Positions 36,364 to 45,031 are shown, numbered from the stretch's first letter. The stretch: DNA of 64,000 nt from Limnobacter sp. SAORIC-580 (GCF_013004065.1 NZ_CP053084.1:2108001-2172000), one strand, 5' to 3'. Made by a program: numbers and translations. Notes: generated by a model not told the origin, from the sequence alone.

Positions 36364-36869
36364 TGATTCGATACCTGTTTTGTGAGCAGCACTTCTTCAA
36401 CTCTTGCAGAAGTTATTTTCAAATTAACCTGAAAAACCTTCTTGGGGAGCTTAGGATTTGCTCGAGTCGAGAATCGATGATATTCACGGAACGTAAGAAC
36501 CAACTCGGCTTGGTCAACTGTTGTTTCAGGCGTTTTAGGTACAACCCAATCGGCCTTTACAAACTCCCCTTTCGCTTGCAATGTGTGTACTTGAACTTCC
36601 GGTAGTTCATCGAAAGTGGCAACAGTGATCAGGTGATTATTTTTACAAGTGGCACCAGTTTCAAGCCCACAAGTTTCATCGCGAGCTGGCGTTGCAAACA
36701 GGCGCAACATCAAGCCCTTCTGCTGCCCAGAGCTGTATTGATTCAGTTCGATCAACTGCCCGTACGCCAAGTTTTTCAAGAGGGTTTGTTCTTCCACCTC
36801 AGTTGCCCAGCTTGAGTTTGCGAACAATACCAAAGCGCTGCTTGCCATTATCTTTTGAATCTTTTTCAT
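36360..36869 (-). CDS. Secreted protein of unknown function
   Basis: 169 residues. A signal peptide (MKKIQKIMASSALVLFANSSWA) precedes a beta-rich domain with one likely disulphide (CGLETGATC). No family recognised. It is co-transcribed with the small membrane protein at its 3' end. Confidence 0.6.
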   Translation of the reverse strand: MKKIQKIMASSALVLFANSSWATEVEEQTLLKNLAYGQLIELNQYSSGQQKGLMLRLFATPARDETCGLETGATCKNNHLITVATFDELPEVQVHTLQAKGEFVKADWVVPKTPETTVDQAELVLTFREYHRFSTRANPKLPKKVFQVNLKITSARVEEVLLTKQVSNQ

Positions 36870-36877
36870 CGCTCAGT

Positions 36878-37237
36878 TCACTGAGATATGTATGTAGTCG
36901 GCGACACTTGGCAATCAAAATTGCCATCGCAAAATATGCTCAGCAAAAAATACAAAATGACTATGAGTGTAAGAGGTGCAAGCGTGACACCAACACCAAC
37001 AATATAGCGCCGCATATTGCGCACTTTATTTTTGAAGATGATCACTGCACCACTTATGACAGCGATGGGATGCGCCAATATGCTAAAGAAGAATAGCCAC
37101 AGGAGAACATTGCGTTCAGAACCGGGCGCATCAAACATCATTGGTGACATCATCAATACACCTGCCGCAGGAAGGAGGGAGATGAGCGCCAAGACTGAAA
37201 TGATCGATGACACGATTCGAATAAATATCGGTAGCAT
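36878..37237 (-). CDS. Small membrane protein
   Basis: 119 residues with about three transmembrane helices and a short Cys-containing tail (SIFCDGNFDCQVSP). No family recognised. A longer in-frame version starting at a TTG (37279) with a GGAGGG nearby cannot be excluded. Confidence 0.5.
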   Translation of the reverse strand: MLPIFIRIVSSIISVLALISLLPAAGVLMMSPMMFDAPGSERNVLLWLFFFSILAHPIAVISGAVIIFKNKVRNMRRYIVGVGVTLAPLTLIVILYFLLSIFCDGNFDCQVSPTTYISQ

Positions 37238-37297
37238 GATTTTGTGAAAATAAAGTTCAGGTTGGTTTCGCCCCTCCAAGACATGCGAACCCGTGTT

Positions 37298-37906
37298 CTA
37301 GTTACCGGCCGACTTGAGGCTTCTGTACACATCTCCGATATGGAACCCAAGAATCGAAATTTTTCCGTCAAGCAAAAAAGTAGTTGGGTAAGAAGGTAGA
37401 GCTTCATAGGCCGAATCAGAGATGCAGATGTAGTTTGGAATCGCTGACTCGAGCGATTGACCTTTAAGCCGGTATTGACATGTATATCGACCTCCACCTC
37501 GTTCCTTAACCAAAAGTACTGATTCGCTGTTTTGACTTCCAAATGCAAGCGTATAGAAATCTGCCAACGCATGAACGGTGACCATCCATATTGCTCCGAA
37601 GATGACAATTGGTAGAAAAGACAAAGCAAGAACTTTTTTCAACTTAGAAGCTCCCTCTTGCGTTTTCATGCGACCGGTGCCGAACCCCCAATAAAGATAA
37701 GTCGTCAAAAGTAATGTTGCAGTGACAGACAGGTAAGTACCCCAGCGAAGCCAAAATGTAGAGGGAACAAAGCTTGTCAATGCCCCGTAAACAGACAGTC
37801 CCATTGAAGCCATGATGAAGAATAGCGCCACTTCTTCAGGGGGCATGGAATTGTCCTGTTCAACATGACGCACTGCCGATTTCAATTTCACCGCTCCTTG
37901 GTGCAT
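37298..37906 (-). CDS. Membrane protein with C-terminal soluble domain
   Basis: About 202 residues. Three hydrophobic helices occupy the first two thirds, then a hydrophilic domain follows with a Cys pair (YTCQYRLKG, NYICISDSA). No family recognised. It is one of four consecutive minus-strand genes for small envelope proteins. Confidence 0.55.
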   Translation of the reverse strand: MHQGAVKLKSAVRHVEQDNSMPPEEVALFFIMASMGLSVYGALTSFVPSTFWLRWGTYLSVTATLLLTTYLYWGFGTGRMKTQEGASKLKKVLALSFLPIVIFGAIWMVTVHALADFYTLAFGSQNSESVLLVKERGGGRYTCQYRLKGQSLESAIPNYICISDSAYEALPSYPTTFLLDGKISILGFHIGDVYRSLKSAGN

Positions 37907-38153
37907 GTAATTCGCTTTGCCCAAAAGCGACGCTGGTAATAAATTGTGGGGTTTGAATTAAAGGATCAGAGTTTGAGTAGCGCGAGGGGTACAACAGTTC
38001 CAACGTTGTGTTGACCCTCAACTTGCATGGCTAGCTGAGTGAGATCAAGAAACCAGTTACGGCCTTTGCGAAGCACGCCGGAAGTGCTCAGAACTCACCT
38101 GGTGGTAGTTGTTCTTCGGTGGGTCTATTGTATTGACAAGTTAAAGTTGATAT

Positions 38154-38444
38154 TCACTTATGAGCAGGGGATGTGTGTAGCTCAACACCTAATGCACGGA
38201 TCAATTTGAAAACAGTGTCATACCTTGGTTTTGCGCCAGGAGCCAAAGCCTTGTACAAACTTTCCCTCGCCAATCCCGTGTCTTTTGCAAGTTGGGTCAT
38301 TCCTCGAGCTTTCGCCACATCACCAATTGCTATTAGAAAAACATCGGGATTTTCATCTTCTAGCGCTGCGTTCAGATAAGCTGCGATCACTTCCTCGTTA
38401 TCGAGATATTCGGCTGCATCGAATTTCGCAAGTTTCATCTTCAT
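38154..38444 (-). CDS. HigA/HI1420-type antitoxin
   Basis: 96 residues of the addiction-module antidote family: helix-turn-helix GMTQLAKDTGLARESLYKALAPGAKPRYDTVFKLIRALGVEL, preceded by the conserved FDAAEYLDNEEVIAAYLNAALED. Its cognate toxin gene lies just upstream but is disrupted (38448-38592). The antitoxin frame is intact, so only repression or protection against related toxins would remain. Confidence 0.9.
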   Translation of the reverse strand: MKMKLAKFDAAEYLDNEEVIAAYLNAALEDENPDVFLIAIGDVAKARGMTQLAKDTGLARESLYKALAPGAKPRYDTVFKLIRALGVELHTSPAHK

Positions 38445-38447
38445 GCC

Positions 38448-38592
38448 TTAACCCTCGTAACATTTAAGCAAAGCTTTGGCCTGTTTAATGTCACTTTTCT
38501 GTGTCGATTGAAATTATTCGAGCTTTCCCAATCGGATCACGCAATGCTTTAAGCCACGCATCAAATTCTGATGTGCGTTGAAAAGAATTCAT
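38448..38592 (-). pseudogene. HI1419-type toxin gene with internal deletion
   Basis: The minus strand encodes a typical toxin N terminus (MNSFQRTSEFDAWLKALRDPIGKARI) that soon reaches a TGA at 38491. In another frame the typical C terminus follows (STQKSDIKQAKALLKCYEG, stop at 38448). Intact HI1419-like toxins are about 95-100 residues, so some 45-50 central codons, including the VGEGVxEMR core, are missing. Confidence 0.85.
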
Positions 38593-38601
38593 AAATCTAA
38601 T

Positions 38602-38619
38602 TGTATCCGAACGGATACA
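38602..38619. promoter_or_regulatory. Antitoxin operator palindrome
   Basis: TGTATCCG-AA-CGGATACA has perfect 8-bp arms 10 bp upstream of the toxin remnant start. It is the expected autoregulatory site of the module. Confidence 0.7.
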
Positions 38620-38703
38620 TTGAGACAAGGATGACTTCGGAAATACTAACGTAGCGTTGAACTTCATGACCCGGCTTGCCCGGGCAGGACATAACTACCA
38701 TGC

Positions 38704-38734
38704 GGTGCCTTTTTAACGAGTTTAAAAAGGCACC
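38704..38734. terminator. Bidirectional terminator
   Basis: 13-bp perfect stem (GGTGCCTTTTTAA / TTAAAAAGGCACC) with a 5-nt loop and T-rich arms both ways. It lies after the VF530 gene. Confidence 0.7.
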
Positions 38735-38811
38735 TTAAAGAGAATGAATGGGGGGTTACAAATTGCGGGGTGGCGGTAGCTTGGTGTGATTACACCGCGC
38801 GGCAAGAAGAC

Positions 38812-39054
38812 TTAACTTTTTCGCACTTCAGTTTGTGCTGCAAATGTAGAGAGGTAAAGTTGCTCCACCTGCTCTCTAGCCCAAGGCGTTTTTCTAAGAA
38901 ACTTCAGGCTGGATTTAACGGAAGGATCGTTCTTGAAACAATTGATTTTGATTCGATTGGCGAGCTCATCCCAGCCGTAGTGCTCAACAAGCTTTACCAC
39001 GATTGTTTCAAGCGTGACTCCATGCATGGGGTTCTTGGATTGCTCGGTATGCAT
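38812..39054 (-). CDS. VF530-family DNA-binding protein
   Basis: 80 residues containing the whole VF530/DUF2132 signature: [57 protein letters not shown] (shown here as the family hallmark). VF530 from Vibrio fischeri has a DNA-binding-like fold. The true function is unknown. It has its own terminator downstream. Confidence 0.9.
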   Translation of the reverse strand: MHTEQSKNPMHGVTLETIVVKLVEHYGWDELANRIKINCFKNDPSVKSSLKFLRKTPWAREQVEQLYLSTFAAQTEVRKS

Positions 39055-39097
39055 GCTGGGCTTTTATCCTTGAAGCGATTGCTTTTTATAAGAAGTG

Positions 39098-39694
39098 TCA
39101 GGCAGGCAATTCATACGAAACCTTGGTGCCCGCAATACTGACTATTCCTTTCGTCTGTAACTCTAGCAGCAATGACTGAAGCTCTTCATCGGATAGTTGC
39201 TTTTGAAACATGTTGCTAATGGTGCTTGTCAGCGTTTTGACAGCGCGTGGCTTGGCTGCTCCCCTGCGCTTTAAATCAGCAATGATTACAGCAATTTTCT
39301 CGCTAGGTGATTTGGAGTTTGACGCCTTGACAATCGGGATGTCAGTGACATCTTTGGAACGACACGCGAGGATCTTTTTACCCTTGAGGTGATTGATCAG
39401 CGGGTCGAAGCCCGTGTCTTTGGAAACAATGTGGAAGCAGGCCTCTGGCTCTTTGCTGGCCAACAAGCCAATGTAGTACGCAATGTGAAAGTCGAGCGCG
39501 TTGGAACCATTGCCAGAAATCTTGATGTACTCGGCACGCTCCCCCATTTGCTGAAGTGCCGATGCCACCTCGAAGGTGACCTTGGCTTGATTGGCACCGA
39601 CGAATACGATCACTTTGAAGTGCTCTTTGCTGAGCACCGCCATTGCTTCTGGCTGCACGTTTTCGTAATCGATAAGGACGTAGTTTGTTCGCAA
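39098..39694 (-). CDS. PIN/NYN-domain putative ribonuclease
   Basis: 198 residues. The N-terminal half is a NYN/PIN-like nuclease fold with acidic residues in VLIDYENVQ and later VSKDTGFDPLI, and a GNGSNALDFHIAYYIGLLA segment. The C terminus is a helical extension. Such proteins cleave or process RNA. The start is a TTG with AGGA six bases upstream, as no suitable ATG exists. Confidence 0.75.
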   Translation of the reverse strand: MRTNYVLIDYENVQPEAMAVLSKEHFKVIVFVGANQAKVTFEVASALQQMGERAEYIKISGNGSNALDFHIAYYIGLLASKEPEACFHIVSKDTGFDPLINHLKGKKILACRSKDVTDIPIVKASNSKSPSEKIAVIIADLKRRGAAKPRAVKTLTSTISNMFQKQLSDEELQSLLLELQTKGIVSIAGTKVSYELPA

Positions 39695-39764
39695 TTCAAA
39701 TCCTGGTTTTAGGCTTTGGTCTTTATAAGTCGGCAGGCTAGTTCTATAGGCTGATCGACCTCAA

Positions 39765-40181
39765 TTAGACAGGCATTTCTGGATTGAATGCGACTTCCCA
39801 AAGGTGACCATCTGGATCTTGAAAGTAACCCGCATAGCCACCCCAAAAAGTTGAGCCTGCGGGCTTAATGATTGTTGCACCCGCTGTGCTTGCCTGCTGC
39901 ATAACTTCATCGACCTCAGCTTCAGAGGCCACATTGTGGGCAAGACTAAAGCTGCCGGTACCTCCACCCGTCAGTGGCAAGCCCGTGTCGGCGGCTAAAC
40001 TTGTGCGCGGCCACACTGCGAGTTTCAGGTTGGGTTGAAGATCGAAAAAGGCCACCGCACCGATCTCGAACTCTGTACCCATGATGCCATTGGTGGGTAA
40101 CCCAAGACCATCACGATAGAACGCGACGGCACGTTGCAGATCTTCAACGGCGAGGGTGATGAGGCTGATGTGTGGGCGCAT
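39765..40181 (-). CDS. VOC-family (glyoxalase/bleomycin-resistance fold) protein
   Basis: 138 residues. Paired beta-alpha-beta-beta-beta modules with HISLITLAVEDLQRAVAFYRDGLGL at the start and GYFQDPDGHLWEVAFNP at the end, the usual metal-site Glu/His. It is a predicted dioxygenase, lyase or resistance-type enzyme; the substrate is unknown. Confidence 0.85.
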   Translation of the reverse strand: MRPHISLITLAVEDLQRAVAFYRDGLGLPTNGIMGTEFEIGAVAFFDLQPNLKLAVWPRTSLAADTGLPLTGGGTGSFSLAHNVASEAEVDEVMQQASTAGATIIKPAGSTFWGGYAGYFQDPDGHLWEVAFNPEMPV

Positions 40182-40282
40182 AAGTTAGACGCAGGAAATT
40201 CCAGGGCAGATCAGGTGGACGAACAACTTCTCCATTCCAACCAAGGCGGGCACTTCAACGCGATGCGAATTGCACCTATTAA

Positions 40283-40849
40283 TTATTTTTTGCTGGGATT
40301 CCACTTGCCGTTTAATCCAATCGCACCAGGAGGAATTTTTTCAACTCGCATCACGTTCATCGAGTTATTGGGTGTGAAGGATAATCTCTTTTCTTTGCGA
40401 TCAAGGTCGTCGTTGTAATTGATTTCGCAAGGCCCCCAGTAGGCCTCATATCGAGAGGTCTGTGTGGCGCCAGGAACGTACTGAGGTGCTCTGCGTAAGT
40501 TGCATTGAGCGGAGTATCTGTAAACGGTTTGAGCGGAAAAGCCGTGAGTGGGACGGGCAGGAATATCACGGGTACCTAAAAATCGAATGTCCTTGGCAAT
40601 AATGTCTCCGGCTTGATACTGTCGCTCAAGATTTCCTTCATGTGGAACATTCAATATCATCTGATCTCCACTGACAGTAGCCACCAGCATGTGCCAAAGA
40701 GACTCGGGTGAACCGTCGGGGAGTTTTTTGCCAGTCTGTCGGTAACTTTGCCAGTCGCCTTTCAAATTATCCAAGCCGCCATCGGCTGTTGCAGAAAAAG
40801 AAATGGTGAACGCGAAGAGAAAAATTCCGGTCGTAAGAGGCTTTTTCAT
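40283..40849 (-). CDS. Secreted protein of unknown function
   Basis: 188 residues. A signal peptide (MKKPLTTGIFLFAFTISFSATA) precedes a beta-rich mature part with two Cys (CNLRRAPQYV and GPCEINY). No family recognised. It is the last ordinary gene before the cassette array. Confidence 0.6.
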   Translation of the reverse strand: MKKPLTTGIFLFAFTISFSATADGGLDNLKGDWQSYRQTGKKLPDGSPESLWHMLVATVSGDQMILNVPHEGNLERQYQAGDIIAKDIRFLGTRDIPARPTHGFSAQTVYRYSAQCNLRRAPQYVPGATQTSRYEAYWGPCEINYNDDLDRKEKRLSFTPNNSMNVMRVEKIPPGAIGLNGKWNPSKK

Positions 40850-41004
40850 GTTCAATATCATCTGACTGGGGTTAGAGGAAGTAAGCCATCAAACTACTAT
40901 ATAGCAAGCACTGACATTTGGATCGTGGAAGAGCCCTGCCCGCTAACAAACTGATGCAATGAGCAGTTAACTCCCTTCAAAATATTCATTGATGCCGAAT
41001 AGTG

Positions 41005-41083
41005 ACTTAACGTCGGAAATGACCAAACCAAAACTTTTGTGGCGAAGCCACCTTTTGCTGTTGTGGGTCCGTATCGATTGACA
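41005..41083 (-). repeat. attC site 1 (degenerate)
   Basis: ACTTAAC (41005-41011) to ATTGACA (41077-41083), with an internal GTGGCTTCGCCAC hairpin. It is the array's low-coordinate end. Confidence 0.55.
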
Positions 41084-41085
41084 AG

Positions 41086-41427
41086 CTATGTCGCAACACT
41101 GCCTCGCTGCAAAGGCTTCCACACGTACAGAAACCAAAACACCGGCATTGAGAGTATGTTCCCCATGAACAAAACGACGGCCCAAAGCGCTTTTTTGTCT
41201 TTTGGCACATGCTCAGTCCTGAACAAGTAAATGATATAGACAATGAGTAGCCCCCCGATAAGGGCCATGGTGCCAAGATGGAGTCGGAAGAGCAGATCAA
41301 ATTTAGCCTGCATCTCTTCTTGTGTCATCTGACCACTCATCGAGTCGAACGCTGCAAAAAAATAAAATATATATACGATAGGTAAAGCCGTTGCGATTGC
41401 CAAAAGGATTGCAGCGCTTCGATTCAC
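41086..41427 (-). CDS. Cassette gene: small membrane protein
   Basis: 113 residues with three predicted transmembrane helices (AAILLAIATALPIVYIFYFFA, LGTMALIGGLLIVYIIYLF, ALWAVVLFMGNILSMPVFWFLYV). No family recognised. Stop and start lie directly against attC sites 1 and 2. Confidence 0.7.
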   Translation of the reverse strand: MNRSAAILLAIATALPIVYIFYFFAAFDSMSGQMTQEEMQAKFDLLFRLHLGTMALIGGLLIVYIIYLFRTEHVPKDKKALWAVVLFMGNILSMPVFWFLYVWKPLQRGSVAT

Positions 41428-41445
41428 ATAGGCCTCCGCTGTGTC

Positions 41446-41503
41446 GCGTAACGTTCAGAGTAACAGGCGTTGCTTGGCCTCATTGTGGGGCGTCCTGTTG
41501 ACT
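41446..41503 (-). repeat. attC site 2 (short)
   Basis: GCGTAAC (41446-41452) to GTTGACT (41497-41503), with ACAGG/CCTGT internal pairing. It overlaps the last codons of the SEL1 gene. Confidence 0.55.
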
Positions 41504-42193
41504 GCCAAGCTGGGCATCTTTGCTATTAGACGCGACTGGCGACCAATTCTCCAGCTGTTGCTTGCACGAGTCCAACTGCTCAGCCGACAACATCTGTTCT
41601 AGTTGCGGAATGACCCGATTTAGATGACTTTGTAACTGTCGTTCTCCTGGCTTCGCATACTTTCTCGCGCGCTTCGACCAAACACAGGCAGCAACCATGT
41701 CTTTTTCTCCAATTTGGCCAGAACCATGCATGTTGGCCATATTCCACATGGCTTCGGCACTGCCGAGATCAGCTGCCTGTGAATAGAGTTCAAAGCCTTT
41801 GCGACGATCTTGTTTCACTCCCAACCCCATATCGTAAAGGTAAGCCAAGTTATTAGTTGCAACGGCGTGCCCTTGTGCGGATGCCTTTTCGTACCAAGCC
41901 AACGCCTCGGAGTAGCGCTTCTCTGCTTGAAGCCCACTACCAAAGCTATTTTGGGCCTCTGCGTTACCGTTTTCAGCAGCCATGCGATACCACTTCATGG
42001 CTTCCTTTCCATCACGCGGTGCTCCTTTCCCAAAATCGTAGGCGACACCAACGCGAAATTGGGCATCTGTATCGCCGGCCTCAGCTTTCGCAATCAAAGA
42101 CTTGGTTTCACTCGAAAGAAACCAATCCGCCATTGCAATGTTTGAAAAGGTAGCTAGAACTACGAAACACAGGTGAACTAATGAAGTTTTCAT
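41480..42193 (-). CDS. Cassette gene: secreted SEL1-repeat protein
   Basis: 237 residues. A signal peptide (MKTSLVHLCFVVLATFSNIAMA) precedes about four SEL1/TPR-like repeats (DAQFRVGVAYDFGKGAPRDGKEAMKWYRMAAENG and so on) and a polar tail. SEL1 proteins scaffold protein-protein contacts, here in the periplasm. I chose the ATG at 42193 to begin with the signal peptide. Confidence 0.85.
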   Translation of the reverse strand: MKTSLVHLCFVVLATFSNIAMADWFLSSETKSLIAKAEAGDTDAQFRVGVAYDFGKGAPRDGKEAMKWYRMAAENGNAEAQNSFGSGLQAEKRYSEALAWYEKASAQGHAVATNNLAYLYDMGLGVKQDRRKGFELYSQAADLGSAEAMWNMANMHGSGQIGEKDMVAACVWSKRARKYAKPGERQLQSHLNRVIPQLEQMLSAEQLDSCKQQLENWSPVASNSKDAQLGSQQDAPQ

Positions 42194-42222
42194 GCGAGAC
42201 CGTATCGATTTTTGATTAAGAC

Positions 42223-42308
42223 GCATAACGTGAAGCTAGCCTTCGCCAGAGTATGTAGGGAACCCGACGATATAACTGTTCGGCGTCGGGTTGAGCGTAC
42301 GGTTAGGA
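42223..42308 (-). repeat. attC site 3
   Basis: GCATAAC (42223-42229) to GTTAGGA (42302-42308), with an internal CCCGACG/CGTCGGG stem. It overlaps the stop of the next gene. Confidence 0.75.
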
Positions 42309-42779
42309 GTCAACATACGTCAACAAAACGGGGGCTGATTCGATCTGGCCATTCTTAGTTGATATGTAGATCAGTGTACCGGTCATTTGCAGGCCGCTTT
42401 CTTCGTAGATGCGAGCAACGAGGGAGCCTGTGTCGATTGACCTTCTTGCCGTTGGAGCTAGCGAGATGTTTACATATGAATTCGCGACGGCCCCCACAAG
42501 CCGATAGGTCATGACTTCGGTCCTGTCTGTATTTTCGTAGGTGAAACTTCCGCTAACGCGATCCCCATTTTGCTTAAGCTCGAGCATCCCAAAAAATTTA
42601 CTATTTTTTTGATTATTAAAGTAAAGCTTCCAACGACCATCAACTCGAACTCCCCGATATATTTTGTCCTCGAACCAAGGGAGTACGACCTTTTTTAATA
42701 CCCAGCCAAGGCCTAAAAATACAAAAGTTGCGATGAGGCTACTAACAATGCCGAGGGTTACGGTTTCCCAAATACTCAC
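42303..42779 (-). CDS. Cassette gene: membrane-anchored beta-domain protein
   Basis: 158 residues. One N-terminal transmembrane helix (TLGIVSSLIATFVFLGLGWVL) is followed by a soluble beta-rich domain that looks lipocalin-like (GRWKLYFNNQKNSKFFGMLELKQNGDRVSGSFTYE). Similar short anchors with such domains occur beside defence or stress genes, but I assign no function. Confidence 0.7.
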   Translation of the reverse strand: MSIWETVTLGIVSSLIATFVFLGLGWVLKKVVLPWFEDKIYRGVRVDGRWKLYFNNQKNSKFFGMLELKQNGDRVSGSFTYENTDRTEVMTYRLVGAVANSYVNISLAPTARRSIDTGSLVARIYEESGLQMTGTLIYISTKNGQIESAPVLLTYVDS

Positions 42780-42786
42780 TTAAGGC

Positions 42787-42856
42787 TCCTAACGTTTGAG
42801 GTGACCAGCATGCAGCGGCGTTGCCCGGCGCGTCCGTGTCTAACGACCTGTTAGGT
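42787..42856 (-). repeat. attC site 4
   Basis: TCCTAAC (42787-42793) to GTTAGGT (42850-42856), 70 bp. The final core box contains the stop codon of the next gene. Confidence 0.8.
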
Positions 42857-43132
42857 ACCGCTCGGCACCTTCATAAGCGACCAGATTGTCAAAGCCGTAC
42901 TAACTATCGTGAAGACACCAAGAATAATGGTGTTCAACCTGAGAAGTCTGTTAGACAGCACGGTGTTTGAGTCAGTGAACCGAATTATGGCCCATGAGAC
43001 ATCTTCCTCGCACATCAACGCGAGCGCCATGCGCTGCTGCTCGTATACCTTGCTCCCAATTTGAGAGTCAGTGTAGAGGGTGCGCAGAAGTTCCTTTTTG
43101 GTTTTGTCCTTAATGTATTTGTCACCATCCAT
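42851..43132 (-). CDS. Cassette gene: small tail-anchored-like protein
   Basis: 93 residues. A charged helical N-terminal part (TKKELLRTLYTDSQIGSKVYEQQRMALALM) is followed by a C-terminal hydrophobic helix (LNTIILGVFTIVSTALTIWSLMKV). No family recognised. Its place is a single-gene cassette. Confidence 0.6.
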   Translation of the reverse strand: MDGDKYIKDKTKKELLRTLYTDSQIGSKVYEQQRMALALMCEEDVSWAIIRFTDSNTVLSNRLLRLNTIILGVFTIVSTALTIWSLMKVPSGT

Positions 43133-43146
43133 AATTTCTCCTCCCT

Positions 43147-43268
43147 GTCTTTAGCGATGCCTGACTCCCGCATTTACTTGGTATTGCCAGCGAAGCTGAT
43201 CGACGCCCTGGTAAACGGAGTGAACAACAGTTAGGTTGTTGATATGAGCAATATCAATAGCGTTAAAC
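43147..43268 (-). repeat. attC site 5 (poorly conserved)
   Basis: The right box GTTAAAC (43262-43268) over the next stop is good. The left box near 43147-43156 is degenerate, so this boundary is approximate. Confidence 0.4.
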
Positions 43269-44003
43269 AATTATGCCAAACCTGTTAAGGGCCCAGCTAA
43301 CGTTCTCACGGCTATTAATAAGATATTTGCCATTGCGATCTTTTTCGATGCGAAGTGACAGTTTTTCTCCACGCGCCACTATGCCCGCTTCCACCAGGCG
43401 GCGTATTTCGTTATTGGGGAAAATTAGGAAGTTATTTGTATATGCGGAGCCGGTAAATGCTCTTAGTACGAGAATGTAAAAAGTGGATGAAGAGTCTTTA
43501 GCGTCGTAGCTTCTTTGGTTTAACGAGAAGGAATACTTGTTTGCATCAGAGAGATTTGCTGTTTTTACTTGGATGTGAAAATACTTATTATCTTTGCTTG
43601 CCACGATATCTATGCCATCGTCTACTGCCATGTAGGATGAGTTGAAGCCGAAAAACAGAAGTTCAGACATCACCGCAAATTCGCCAGCTTTTCCCGTGTA
43701 GCTCGAGTTTATACGTGGCTGCTCAGGAATGACGATTTCTTTCGGTATAGAGCTACGTGGAATTTTTATCTTGTAAATTCCACGGCGAGCTCCGCCTTTT
43801 TTGTTTTTGGGCTTTAAGAAAATTGATTCTCTTTTATTCTTTGACAAGTCAGAAGAAAGAGCGGCAGAAACCTTTATGGGAAGTTGATCTGCTGGTATTT
43901 GGATGTGCGGATACTTTGAAATTAGCGCAGCCGCAATTTCATCTATATGCATTTCCTTGCGCTCATCTCGAAGCACTTCCGCTATCTGTTCAATAAGTTT
44001 CAT
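43263..44003 (-). CDS. Cassette gene: HARE-HTH plus PD-(D/E)XK-like nuclease
   Basis: 246 residues. The N terminus is a HARE-type helix-turn-helix (LIEQIAEVLRDERKEMHIDEIAAALI), a domain often fused to restriction enzymes. The C-terminal half has a restriction-endonuclease-like core: E108 in GKAGEFAVMSELL, D132 in DDGIDIVAS and QVK at 145-147. A DNA-cleaving, possibly anti-phage, role is likely. No methylase partner is present, so it is not a classical restriction-modification pair. Confidence 0.75.
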   Translation of the reverse strand: MKLIEQIAEVLRDERKEMHIDEIAAALISKYPHIQIPADQLPIKVSAALSSDLSKNKRESIFLKPKNKKGGARRGIYKIKIPRSSIPKEIVIPEQPRINSSYTGKAGEFAVMSELLFFGFNSSYMAVDDGIDIVASKDNKYFHIQVKTANLSDANKYSFSLNQRSYDAKDSSSTFYILVLRAFTGSAYTNNFLIFPNNEIRRLVEAGIVARGEKLSLRIEKDRNGKYLINSRENVSWALNRFGIIV

Positions 44004-44030
44004 GTACTTCCTTTTTGGTTGAAACGAGGA

Positions 44031-44092
44031 GCCTAACGTAAAGGCGAACTGCGCCTTGCCGCAACGTGTTCGAGTCGACCGACAAGTTAAGT
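44031..44092 (-). repeat. attC site 6
   Basis: GCCTAAC (44031-44037) to GTTAAGT (44086-44092), 62 bp. The inner part is nearly the same as sites 13 and 21. Confidence 0.85.
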
Positions 44093-44953
44093 GTCATCCT
44101 CGAACCTTAGCAAGAAGTGGCTCGCGTCAGCCACAGCGCGGCGAATCCTAACATCGCGCAATCCAGGATTCGCGAAAATGGCTTGGCGCAAACCTTCCTC
44201 ATGCTCAGATGCCATACGTGCCCCCGTGATCACGCCCGTGACCGCCGAGGGCGGAACGTTGAAGAGAGCTACTGGGTACGGCGCTGCTGCTACTGTTTCG
44301 GCCGCGTCCATCAATGGGCGAACGATGCGCCACTCACGCTCATATGCCCAGTGCGAGCTCTTTACCAGAAAAAGTTCGATGACACTCATCTCAGACAGCG
44401 GGGCACTCGGCCGACTATCACGGTAGTACACTCGACGGATGCGGCGCAGGTCGTCCACCTCAGACTTCTGCTCATGGAACCACGGATGCATCGAATCAAA
44501 CTCCACCACAAAGCCAGTGTGACTCGATGCATAGTGCGCCCACATGAGCAGACTGTCGGGCACTTCGGATAGACAGAACGCGCCGAGGACTTGATCAATC
44601 TTTCCCGTAATGAAAGCAGCAGCAACGGTCCCGACCGCTTGGAGCGTGCCCAGCATGTCCGACTGCTTTGATTGCGCCAAATGTTCAGCGAGTGCCATCA
44701 CCTGGGCATAGGTCATTCGCGTCCGCACGTGCTCCGGCTACTGCTCATATATCCTAGTCATTTCCTCCGGGAGCACCCGATTCACGACAGAAAGAAATTT
44801 CTCTCTCGTGGCGAAGGAGGTGATCTCGGGTCGACCTTCAAAGGGATCGTTGAACGTACCAAGCTGGCTGTACCGAACTCTTAGATCAGTAAGGAATGTG
44901 CAGCGCTCTGCTGCGAAGTACTTATACAGTAGTGGCGGACAGTCACGCAGCAA
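44087..44953 (-). pseudogene. Cassette gene: DUF2971 protein interrupted by an in-frame TAG
   Basis: Two collinear pieces in one frame make a full DUF2971 protein. The N-terminal part has LLYKYFAAERCTFLTDLRVRYSQLGTFNDPFEG. The C-terminal part has CLSEVPDSLLMWAHYASSHTGFVVEFD and SSHWAYEREWRIVRPL. They are split by TAG at 44738-44740 with no frame change, so one nonsense mutation broke it. No ATG follows the core box, so the original start is uncertain; a TTG at 44953 is possible. DUF2971 proteins are of unknown function and common in accessory and defence DNA. Confidence 0.8.
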
Positions 44954-44959
44954 GATGAT

Positions 44960-45031
44960 ACCTAACGACCAAGCCGCGCGGCGCAAACGAAGCGTGGCGT
45001 AGTTTGCGTCCGAACGAGTGCCTTGTTATCT
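44960..45031 (-). repeat. attC site 7
   Basis: ACCTAAC (44960-44966) to GTTATCT (45025-45031), with inner palindromic GC-rich arms. The last box covers the next stop. Confidence 0.75.

Noticed and set aside
38593..40960. Extension of the attC array to lower coordinates
   Set aside because: TAAC or GTTAG words occur (for example 40184-40190) but in the wrong orientation or without a partner box, so I end the array at 41005.
44738..44740. Selenocysteine or pyrrolysine recoding of the stop
   Set aside because: The codon is TAG, no matching structure or tRNA is seen, and homologues have an ordinary residue; a simple nonsense mutation is enough.
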